From Chlamydomonas reinhardtii (taxonomy: Eukaryota > Chlorophyta > Chlorophyceae > Chlamydomonadales > Chlamydomonadaceae), in assembly GCF_000002595.2 (NCBI RefSeq), contig NC_057009.1, positions 4,853,283 through 4,917,282 of the forward strand: 64,000 nucleotides of DNA. The letters run 5' to 3'. Under the pieces are notes generated by a model. That model ran no database searches, was not told the origin of the DNA, and saw only the letters and a program-made list of their open reading frames with translations. Of this stretch, positions 1 through 9,801 are shown piece after piece. Positions within the stretch are counted from its first letter, which is position 1; each line of letters opens with the position of its first letter. The position numbers and the translations under genes are program-made.

Positions 1-315
1 ACATTTTAAGTCAAAATGCCACACAACGCGTTACGCGTATTGGCCCTGGTGGTCCCTGGCGGGCGTTCCGGCATGATGGGTTGAAGGTTCTGGCTCCACA
101 CGCTTCAAACCTCCCTAACATCAATGCACCTGATACCGTAAATACTCTTAAGGCGGCCAAAGACGGAGCCGCTTTATTACTCTGTGATCTCCCCTACTAT
201 GGAATGCCTACGCGCCAATTATTTGATTTCTCGCCCCTCGCAATGGAGCGTACACATTCCTCAGCAGCGGCGGCGTCCTCCACTCCCAAGCGCCACCGAA
301 CACACACTGAAGACA
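1..315. other. 3' flank of the cyclic-nucleotide-binding gene
   Basis: This stretch lies downstream of the stop of the minus-strand gene at 316-4489 and presumably holds its 3' untranslated region. I see no clear TGTAA motif on the minus strand here and no plausible exon of another gene on either strand. Open frames in this interval have no recognisable domain and look like chance frames. Confidence 0.4.
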
Positions 316-3300
316 CTACCGGCACACCAGCGCGCCACTCTTGCGGTAGCGCTCCTCGCCCTTTTTGGCCAGCACCTCAGCCACCAGCTTCTTCTTGTAC
401 AGCGTCCACTGCATGGACCGCTCCAGCTGCTGCGCGCAAGCCCCCGCCTCCAAAGCTGGATCCAGCGACGGCGGCATGCCCTCCGTGGGGACCTGGTTCC
501 ACAGGTACCTGCAACAATAAGCAGCCCGTGCAAGTGAGTAGATAATCCTCATGTATGCGAGCTTTTGCAGATTGAGTCATGAAGCCCAGCAAGCACGCAC
601 AGTAGCCCTGATATAGCAACCGCGCTGTGTGGTTCGCAGTTGCTCTTACTCGAAAACGCGGCCACCCAGGCGGTTGTACAGCTCGGTGCGGGAGATGGCC
701 AGCAGCTCGGTGCGCGTGTCGCACACGGCGCTACTGGTGCGCACTGCGATGCCATCAGGGCGCACTTCTCCGAAGCATTGCCCCGTCCCGAGTGTCCCGA
801 GCTCTACAAACACCAGGTCTTCCCCAGTGCCCAGCGGCCGTGCAGTGCGGCCGGCGGCCCACACTGGCACCGCCCCGCCTGCGCTGGCGCCGCTCGCCTC
901 CGGCTGGACCGGGTCGCCGGCCGCGCCGCCTTGCGGTGGGTGCTGCTGCTGCTGCTGTGGTGAATGGTGCTGCTGCGGCGGATGCAGCGGCACCTGCGTC
1001 CGCTCCTCCTGCGAGGGGCCTTGGTGTCCCCCGAGGCCGTGGAGCTGTAGGCGGGGCACCACGGGCGGTAGGGACGAGCCGCCGCGGCTGGCGCCATGGC
1101 GCCGGCGGCCGGTGGCGCCCATGCCGCCGTCCTCCTCTGAAGAGTCGGCGTGTGAGCGGTACAGCGCCTCCGGGTTCACCAGCTCGTCCTTGGCCGGCTC
1201 GGTGTGAGCGGGGCTGCCCAGGGCCCGCGGGGTGACGCCCAGCGCCTCCAGCACCTCATCCGCACAGGCACTGCTGCTGCGGCGCCTGCCGCCCTGAGCG
1301 TGCGGCGCTGCAGCTTGCTGGTGCCCCTTGCGGCCGCCGTTGGGAAGTGGTGGGGTGTAGTAGTGGTAGCGGGGCGAGGCGTGCGGCGGCGAGGGGTTAA
1401 GGGCTGTAATGCTGTGCCGCCGCAGGCCGGCGGCCGTCGTCGTAGGGTTGGAGCCCCACACTGGATTCTGCAGCCCGCCCGAGTAGCTGAGGCTGGTGGG
1501 GTGGCCGCGGGCGGTCATACCGCCGCTGGGCCCCACCGGTGGTCGGCCCATGCGATTCGGCGAGACCTGGACTTGCCCGCTGGTGGCAGGGCGGTCCCGG
1601 TGCGTGAACGCGCCAGATAGGTGCTGGGTGCCAGCGAGCTCGTTGGTGCCGCTGGTGCTGCGGTTGTTCTTCCAGGGTGACGACGGCGGCTCGTATCCGT
1701 TCTGTCCACGTTCGGGGCAGCAGCATAAGAGGTTGAGAAAGGCACCGCACGCCAACCGACCACACCCAAAGGCCGATGGCAATAAGGAAGTGCACGTACG
1801 CAAGCAGGCTCGGACATCACGGTGCATCGCTACTCACCATGCTGCGGCCGGTCCCTGTCAGAGGCGTTCTCGACTGGCCCCCGGTGCGGGGCGTTCCCGT
1901 GCGGCTTGACGGCAGTGGCACCCCTGCCCACGACCCGCCTGGCCCGGTGGAGGCGTTCTGCAGAAATGCTGCGGCCGTGTCCGTCTGCTCACGCACAGCC
2001 GACAGCTCTGCCGACATACGGTTCAGGCGCTGCCGCACGTTGTCATCCAACGTGACCTGCGAGTACATTAAACCAGATGGCTGGTGAGCTACAACGTTGA
2101 AACACCATCACCATTGGACCGCAGCACATGCTCCGCTGGATGTAAGCTCATCTCAAGCGCCCTTCCCAACATCATAAACGCACCCGCCCCTCACACCTGC
2201 CTACTCGAAATGTCACAACCGCCAGCCATACCTGCTTGAGCAGCCGGACGTAACCGGAGCGGATGATGTACAGGTCGTTCCCCACCGTCCCCTGCTTGTA
2301 CACCACCGAGCCTCCTGGCAGCACCTGCACCCGCAGCAAGCGAGCCAACTGCCGCAGCTCGTACGTGCTCAGCGGCGCAAACATGGGCAGCTCCTCCAGA
2401 CTGTCCACCAGCGCGTCTACATCCCAGGCCTGCACACGGAGAATCAAGTTGCAAGCCAGCCAGGATGATGGAGTGGAAAGGTACCGTAACAAGGCCGTGC
2501 AGCGCCAGTAGATGTTGGATGGGCAAACTTCCAGAGCGGAACGGTGCGCACCCTTCCTGGCGGGCTCACCTCGGATGCCAGCACCTCGCACAGCTGCCGC
2601 ATCCCAATGGCCACACACTCCACCCGCGTCACTGCCACGGCGCTGCAGGACCAGCGCAGGCCTAGCCCCTCGCTGCCATCGTCGTCCGAGTCGCTCTGCG
2701 CCCCGCCCGCGTCCCCACCATCACCCAGCGCTGATAGCCGCCGCAGCTGGCTCTGCAGCGCGTTCTGCGCCTTGGTGGCTGGCGAGCCTTCCTCGACGTC
2801 TAAAAACCCCTGTGACCCCTGGCGCTGCTGCTGCTGGCTCGCCAGCTCCGCCCGAGTGGCGAGCACTGCCCTGCTAGTGAGGTGTGACCCAGGCGGCCCT
2901 GCTTGCGCGGCACTGCGGGTCCTAGCTGAAGCTTGTGACTGTTTGGACAGCCACTGAAGGTCCAGGGCCCCCAGCGTGTCGCCGCGATGTAGCAACGTGC
3001 TCCCACTGCCGCCGCCACTGCTGCTACCTGCCGCATACTGTGACCGCTGCGCCCCCAGATCGCCCCTGGACGCAGCGCTGCCCCATGTTGACGACCCGTG
3101 CGGCTGCGGCTGTGAGTGCCCTGAGCCGCTGCTGCCGGCCGCCATGGTGCGCTGTATCGCCGCCAGGGCCGGGTGCGCCGGCTGCCTGCCAGGCTCCAGG
3201 CTACGAGGCAGCGGGTCCAAGTCCACAGCGGACAACGGCGACACCAGCGCCGTGGACTTGGTCGAGGCTAGGTGCTGTTGCGCTGAGCCGCGGTGTGGGC

Positions 3301-4489
3301 CACCAAGGCGCAACTCGCCCGCAATGCTGCTCTCTGCGCTGGTGCTGGAGCTGCTGGCCCTGGCCCCGGCGCCGCGCCCTCCCGCTTCTGCAGCGGAGCT
3401 GTGCGCATGGCTGAACAACTTGGAGGAGGGCTGTGAGGGTATGGGCGTGGGACGATTGCTGTGTGCGCCCTGCGTCACCTCCACCTCGCCCGACATGACC
3501 ACCAGCAGGCAGTCCTGGACCTCGCCCATACTGCACAGCTCCTCTCCGGGCAAGAACTCCTGTGGTGGCGTTGTTGTTTGGGATTGTAAGCTCAACATGA
3601 CAGCTAAGCGCCAAGCAGAGCCACAATTACTTACTGTTACGTGGGCGCGCTTCGCCGCCGAAAGCCGAGCGTTGCGTGTCAATCGGCCCAGCGCCACAGA
3701 CTGCACCAGCACCTCGTCAATCACCTGCAGCCACAGCAACCCAGTAACATCCCGCAACAAAGTATGTGGTACTATGAAGCGCCGCTGCATTCTGTGCAGG
3801 GCCAGCAAATCCCAAACCTCACCTCCAGCGCGCTCTCGCTCCGGCTCTCCGGCGCCATGGCGAGGTAGCCCTTGCGCGCTGCGTGACGCTGGTCCGCAGC
3901 TCCCTGTACAGGCGCCCAAAATATAATCTGGTGAGCCCCAAGACGACAAAGACCATTTGGGAGGAAGTCCCATGGTCCTAGGATTAAGCGGGCCCGTTGC
4001 ACCGCGGCCCCGGATGGGGGAGGCGCGGTGACGGCCTGATGCGTATCCGCAGGCGCGTCGCGAGTGGTGCCGGTGTGCGTTGTAGCTAACCACAATAGCA
4101 TTCGTTGCGCAGCCCGGCACCAACCATGAAAGCTGCTGTAGCTTTCAGCGTGAAATTCTTGTTGAGGGCGCGGTTCCATCCTGCGCAGCACAGTAGGACG
4201 AGAGAGGAGACCCAGGGTTGGCGCGGGTTGGCGTGACACGGGTCTGAGCAGGACACGCCTTCGAAGTCTGTCGTGTCCTTGATCATGGGCCCCCTGTAGC
4301 CACTGTTTGTCTTGCCTCTCGCCTGTTAACGCGCCCCGGCGAAAACCCGCCCAACGAAAGGAGCCGGGGCGCCGGGAATGCCGAAGGAAGGCGACACTCA
4401 CGCGCACGATTTTTATCCGACGCCCCAGTATTGTCAGTGTCTGCTACGTCCTCGAAGACTTCGAGTGCATCAGCAGGCGCGTGGGCCAT
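316..4489 (-). CDS. Protein with two interrupted cyclic-nucleotide-binding domains
   Basis: Seven exons (4489-4402, 3927-3635, 3559-2570, 2429-2232, 2056-1838, 1701-650, 508-316) keep phase throughout and give 1010 residues. The ATG at 4489 sits in the strong context AAAATGG. A first CNB fold starts near residue 128 (EFLPGEEL, then a hydrophobic strand and MSGEVEV). It is broken by about 270 Ser/Ala/Gly-rich residues and resumes near 429. A second CNB runs 463-523 (LEELPMFAPLS, YIIRSGYVRLLK), is broken by about 370 low-complexity residues, and resumes at 891-947 with the cassette-like CFGEV. The last 64 residues are charged and probably helical. No ion-channel membrane segments, kinase or cyclase domain is visible, so it may be a cNMP sensor or scaffold. 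The second exon lacks recognisable homology, so its 3' splice site is the least certain join. Ligand binding is unproven because the phosphate cassettes are degenerate. Confidence 0.82.
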
Positions 4490-4818
4490 TTTCCAAGCCT
4501 TGCTTGTCCGCTGCGCCCTTGATTGCTATTTAAGCTCCATCAAAATATAAGGTTGGCCGAGAAACACTTATGACACAAGCTATCTGACAAATTTGGCAAA
4601 CCAACAAACTCCGATGGACGGGTAGTCTGAAGTGATGAGCGCGATTGAGGCCCCCAGGGCAACCTTGGCTGGAGTAACGAATGCTCATACTGTGCAGTCT
4701 ATTTTGCTTATGCCAACACTACTAACCAAACAGAGACCCTGCTTCGCATGCGGCATGCGATTAATAGCAAGTGACTTAGGCGGCCCCGGCCTTTGAACTT
4801 ACATACAAGCGCTCAACC
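4490..4818. promoter_or_regulatory. Divergent promoter region between the CNB and IQANK1-like genes
   Basis: The two start codons face away from each other across about 330 bases. The stretch is more AT-rich than the flanking coding DNA and must hold both promoters and 5' untranslated regions. I did not identify a convincing TATA box or other named element. Confidence 0.5.
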
Positions 4819-7560
4819 ATGCCACCCAAGGTACGAATGAACAGCAGCTGTCACCCACCCCCGCACCGTCGACCACCTGACCTGACCAACTTCTCGGGAG
4901 TCGAGGCGCGGGTGGGGCGTGCCACGTCGTGCCAGGAAGTAAGTGCTCTCCCGCTGCGCTGCCTTCGGCATTCACCCTGGCGCAGGAGGCAGATGACAAG
5001 GCGCCGGCGGTCAAGCCCGCGGCACCGCGCGCGGCCGCCAGTCCCTCTCGTGCACGCCCGGGGGCCGCAGCCCCGAAACCCGCTACTGGTGCCGCTAAAC
5101 CAGCAGTGACCACCACCGGGGCCGCCGCTAAGCCGACCTTGAAGCCGGCCTCATCGAGCGCACCTTCAACGGCGACTGCAATGAAGTCCTCAGGCGCAAC
5201 CAAGCCAGCAGCAGGCGCGAGCAAGGTGCGCTTCTGGCGCGCTGGGAGGCTGGGTAACTGCAGTAGCAAAACGTGCTGGTGTGTGCGTAAGCCCGCGCCC
5301 GTGTTCGTACAGTACTAGGTTAGTGCAGCTTACAGCCAGCCAGCCAGCCAGTAGACTGCCAGCGTTCAGCTGAACCGGGGCATCCGGGGTCCCTCGCACT
5401 CACCGCTATCGGATATCAGCACCATGTGGCTGTAGGCAACACAATCAGTGTCTGGGAGTGCGCATTTAGGAGAAGCGGACAGCCGGACGGGGACGGGGAC
5501 GGAGACACTGTTGGCGCAGCTTGCATAGGTTACAGTGTCGAGCTTGCTACCGTGTCGTATCCTAATCGTAAGCAAATGTGCCATCAACAAAGGTGCCATC
5601 CGCATCATCTACTTCGTCGGTTAGCAAAGGCAGCACCGCCAAGCCAGTCGCCAAGGGCAGTACTGCTGCACCCACGGCAAAGAAAGCCGGAACGCCGGCG
5701 CCCGCTGCAAAGAAGAAGGCAGCGGCAGTAGATGCCGCGGCATCCGCCACAACGGAGGCCGCCAGCCCACCCACCGTCCCAGCGGAGGATTCTCCCGAGG
5801 TCCTCGCCCGCAAGGCAGAGTAAGTGCCCACAACTTGCAGGCGCTTCGGGCTGATTAGTAAGTATGTACCGCGTGCCGTACCCTGGCGCTCAGGCGCCAC
5901 GCGTTGTGCTTGACTGGGTCCCCTGGTCGCCCATTCAACCGTGCCGTCCCCTTATGCACCACATACAGACAGGAGCTGAAGTTGGCGGAGGAGCTGGAGG
6001 CTCTGCGCAAGGCGGCGTGGGCGGCGCAGCTGGAGTTTGAGCGGAAGCAGGAGGCCAAGCGCCACGCGGCGCGGGAAGAGGAGGCGCGGCGCAAGAAGGA
6101 GGAGGCGGCGCTGCGGAAGAAGCTGCTGGAGGCGGCGTATGATGGCGAGGACGAAGAGGTGTGCGGGGATGAGGCCGGATGTACAGGGGAAGGCAGGGTA
6201 GGGAGGGCACTCCATTAAGGCACTCCGTTCTTCACATGAACGGCTACCCCCCCCCCCCCCCGGTATGCCGTATGTGCGGGGCCCGAAGCCAGGTCGCACA
6301 GTGTGTGCTGCAATGTTGGTGCTGTGCACCTGGGATGATGATAGTTAGAGAGCATAAGGGAAGAAAGCGCATGATAGTGTATGCATGTAACCGTGATGGG
6401 ATTTGTAGGTGCGGAAAGGTATCGCCCGCGCCAAGGAGGCGGGCATGCTGAAGCCGGACCCTGTGGACACGGCGGATGGCCACGGCAACACGCTGCTCAG
6501 TGAGGCGGCCGCTGGAGGGGTCGAGTCCACCGTGGCCATGTTGCTCGAGGTGAATGGAAGGGTTGCATGTCAAAGTCGTGCCAGTGTCTGCTGCTGAGAC
6601 CGACCGTGTCGTGGCTGCTGTGGCCTGAGCCACCATACAGTTGTTGCCTCTCTCATGTGCATACGGTACTACTACTGGCCACAGATGGGCGCGGACCCCA
6701 ACTCGCGCGGCGAGTTCAAGCGCACGCCGCTGTGGCGGGCTGCCTTCCTGGGCAAAGCAGAGGTGGTGCCGCTGCTGCTGGAGGGCGGAGCGGACCCGCG
6801 GATAGGTGGGTGGTCAGGCACCGAGGGCACCTGGAGCAAGCGCGCTTGGTGAGTCAGTTAAACACGCGCCTCACACCGAGCCTGAGCGGGCCGCCGGTAC
6901 TGCTGCTCCGTCTGTAGGCAACGAGGGCGGCGAGCTGCCTGATCACGTCGCGGCGGAGCCAATCAAAGGGGTGCTCAAGGACTGGGACGTGGCGAAGACA
7001 GACGCACTGCTTCAGAAGTTCGAGGCACGTGCTTCCTGAATCTTGCGCTTTCTGAGAGCGCAAGTGCAAGCAAGACGCAGGGCTTGGATGCGGTGCGGCG
7101 CCAGTACTGTACCGTCCTCACACTCCTGCACTGCAACCCACGTGATACAGGCGATCCGGCTGGAGCGTGCCGCTGCAGCATCAGCGGAGCGCGCGTATGC
7201 AGTCAAGGGAGCAGAAGCATCCGTGACGGCGTGCGAGGAGGCGCACAACAAGGCTCAGCTGGCGTTAAAGCACGCTCGCATGGTGAGCCGTTGGGCTTGG
7301 GTTGCGCGTGGGAGGCATTGTCCGGTCAACATGGCAGCTCTGGCAGGATATGCCGGCAAGAATGGTATCGCCTTGCCTACAATCCGTTACTGGTAGCCCG
7401 CCCTCCCATTCTTCTCGCCCATACATCGTCTGCGACACCAGGAGCTGGAGAAGCGCATCTTTGAGTACGACACGTGCGTTGGTAAGCAAGAAGCTACGGC
7501 AGAGGCGTATAAGCCAGTATCGACCAGGCGGCGGTACCGAACGGTTTGCACCGTTTATAC

Positions 7561-7591
<31 letters not shown>

Positions 7592-9004
7592 CGCGCAGAG
7601 GAGAAGAAGCCCGACAGCCTCACGCAGGCGGCCCTTGACCAGGTGGGTACGGTGACGGTGATCCTTGACAAGGGAAATGGGCTTTGTTTTTCACCTCCAT
7701 CTTACCTTGCTTGCCCCACAACAATTCCACAGAATCTCTCGAAAGGTTACATTGCCGTCCGCAGGTACACGTCGCGGAGAAGGTGGTGGACGAGGCACGG
7801 GCGCGGGCTGCGGAGGCCAGTCATGCGCTGGACGAGTCGCGGCTGCGGCTGCGTGAGGAGGTGGAGCAAGTGGCGGCGGACGAGGGCGGGGCGGACGCGG
7901 CGCTGCCCGGCATACCCGTGCCCATCAAGGTGCGTCGTAACGTATGCACGGGCAAGTGCCACAGAAGCTGGAAGTCCCTGCCATTAGGGCAGGCGTGCTT
8001 GAGCACACTGCTGAGCAGTCACGGTGCTGGTTATCTCCGGAATGCACGCCGCCGCGTGCATGTCATCGGCTGGGGTTGCATCCTTACGCCTGGCCTCTTG
8101 CAGGCGCTCAACGACGTGCTCATACGCGATGTGGGCGGCAAACTGGCTGCCAGCAGCAAGTGGCCCCTTGTGGTCGACACCTCGGGGCAGGCCAGCGTCT
8201 TCCTGCGCTACCAGGTGTGTGGTGGGCCAGAAGCTGTGTTTGCAATGTACTCCATGAAGGGAGTGACGAGTCCATTCGTCCATTACCGTCATAGATCAAC
8301 GTGACACACGCCCACAGGACACAAACTACGTGAACGCGCTCAACGCACGGCACATGGAGCCGCACACCCTACGCCGCTCCCTCCTGGGCGCCATCCGGTG
8401 CGTCTGGGCCTGTGCTGTGTGTGAGAGACGAACGAGTTTGCAAATCTCATTTACTTGCAGCTCTGCATTCCTGTGAAATAGCGTGCATTCCTGCTACCCA
8501 CAGGTACGGCAAGGCTATGGTGCTGGACCTGCAGGACTGCGACCTGTGGCCGGAGATGCCGGTGAGCCGACATTGTGGTGCGCGTGTGTGAATGGCAGTG
8601 ATTGACTTGTGATTCATGCGTGCTGCGTGCTGGTGCGCCTCAAACCACGTTCCTCCATCGCGCCTACAACCCTTTTGCGCAAGCATCATCCGGCTCTGAC
8701 GCCATCGCGGCTGAAATCACCCAACCCTTGTGCCCTTGCCCCGCCCTTGTACATGCTGCCGAAACAGCGCATGTTCGACCAGGTGCAGCAAGGCCTGCTG
8801 GGCAAGGTGCTGGACCGCTCACTGCTGAAGAACGAGGCCTTTGCCTCGCTCATCCGGGCAGAGGATGGCGAGGAGTACGACATCAACAAGTTCCAGGACA
8901 TCCGGATCCGGTCCTTTGTGTTCATTGTGCTGACGTCAGCGCGGCGGCCCAACAAGGACCTGGTGGAAGCGATGTACACATTGCGTGTGATGGTGGCAGT
9001 GTGA
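4819..9004 (+). CDS. IQANK1: IQANK1-like ankyrin-repeat protein with dynein AAA5-like C-terminus
   Basis: Fifteen exons (4819-4830, 4986-5225, 5593-5819, 5969-6158, 6409-6549, 6685-6805, 6918-7024, 7151-7282, 7442-7481, 7599-7642, 7765-7929, 8104-8214, 8318-8397, 8504-8561, 8768-9004) give 634 residues in phase. Order: a Lys/Ala/Pro-rich tail to about residue 160; a charged helix (KLAEELEALRKAA) to about 223; two ankyrin repeats (HGNTLLSEAAAGG, KRTPLWRAAFLGKAEVV) at about 240-310; a coiled coil at about 350-475; then a globular end (KWPLVVDTSGQASVFL, LLGAIRYGKAMVLDL). From memory that end resembles mammalian IQANK1 and the AAA5 region of dynein heavy chains. Dynein motor modules are otherwise absent. 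A cilium or microtubule role is inferred only. Exon 7 appears to use a GC donor at 7025, since the nearby GT donor breaks the frame. The acceptor at 5593 has a weak pyrimidine tract. Confidence 0.85.
5335..5353. repeat. Short CCAG tandem repeat
   Basis: Four to five copies of the tetramer CCAG lie in the second intron of the IQANK1-like gene. It is a simple repeat with no visible function. Confidence 0.8.
6247..6261. repeat. Homopolymer C tract
   Basis: Fifteen consecutive C bases lie in an intron of the IQANK1-like gene. Runs like this are prone to length error in sequencing, so the exact count is unreliable. Confidence 0.9.
7557..7597. repeat. TA/TG/GC dinucleotide repeat at a 3' splice site
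   Basis: A TA run, then TG, then GC repeats end directly in the CAG acceptor of the exon starting at 7599. The repeat replaces the normal pyrimidine tract of that intron. The exon itself is in phase and fits the coiled-coil region, so the site is probably used. Confidence 0.85.
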
Positions 9005-9279
9005 GCGAGTGAGTGCGTGAGCAAGATGTTGGTCGAGGATTGAGGATGATCGACGTCGGATCGGAGGTGGGGTGAGGCGAGACTGTCGACGGTGCATGGC
9101 GCCGAAAGGGTGCCTGGGGAAGGGGTTACGGGGGTGAAGACGGAGTGGCGGCGGCAAGGGTGTTCTATTGCGGTGTCCTATCGTCTGCAAAGTTGTTGAT
9201 GCCATAGATTTGATGACAGGTAGACAGGTACAGTGCAACGTGAGGGCGCAATGTCTGTGACTGCGGCGACGCGTGTGCA

Positions 9280-9327
9280 CTTCTATTGACATGTGTTGCG
9301 GAACTAATGCGTACGTAGACCAGAGCG
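9280..9327 (+). repeat. Dispersed repeat, copy 1
   Basis: The 35 bases from 9293 match 14781-14815 at 33 positions, and weaker similarity extends about 13 bases to the left. The shared core is GTGTTGCGGAACTAATGC followed by an AGACCAGAGCG end. The copy lies in the 3' spacer of the IQANK1-like gene. No terminal inverted repeat or target duplication is evident. Confidence 0.75.
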
Positions 9328-9577
9328 ACTTCTAATGCTCACCGTACACTGGCCAAACGTCCTTGCTGCACGCTGGCCTCCCCACCTTATACTGTCCAAC
9401 TTGTCCGCCTCGTTTATCGCTGTCAAAGACTGAGCCCCCATGCCCATGTCCCACTGCACACCCATGCCCGTGTGTCTGAACCTGGCGTCCAGCAACCGTT
9501 CGTGACCGGCTATGCCCAATTAGATGCACGCTGGGAGTGGAGGTGTTGCATGGATTTGCAGAAACTTCAAGTATGGA

Positions 9578-9582
9578 TTACA
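9578..9582 (-). terminator. Probable poly(A) signal TGTAA of the carrier gene
   Basis: TGTAA is the usual volvocine polyadenylation motif. Read on the minus strand it lies about 220 bases past the stop proposed for the carrier gene. Another TGTAA overlaps that stop itself and is less likely to be used if the stop is right. Confidence 0.4.
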
Positions 9583-9801
9583 GTTCACAGCACCCACCAT
9601 GTCCATATGGCTGCTGCCCGTTTCGCGCATCGCACCCGTCCACCCAGTCCATGATAGTCAGCCACCCAGCCAATCCAGCTCGCAGATTCGCCACCTTTCC
9701 TTGCAAGGCCAGGCCGCCCGGCAGCGTCGGTGTGCCGCATACACTTGCGACCAATCGGCTTCAGCCCCAATCACTCGAAAACAATACAAACAAGGAGAGT
9801 T

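Larger units (their letters stand above)
9005..9801. other. Tail-to-tail spacer with a dispersed repeat copy
   Basis: This is the space between two converging stop codons. It holds the 3' untranslated regions of the IQANK1-like gene (left) and the carrier gene (right). A minus-strand TGTAA lies at 9578-9582. A 48-base sequence at 9280-9327 recurs at 14768-14815. No further gene is visible. Confidence 0.6.

Noticed and set aside
9280-9327. tRNA or snRNA gene reading of the dispersed repeat
   Set aside because: No cloverleaf, A-box/B-box pair or known snRNA motif fits; it is kept as a repeat only.
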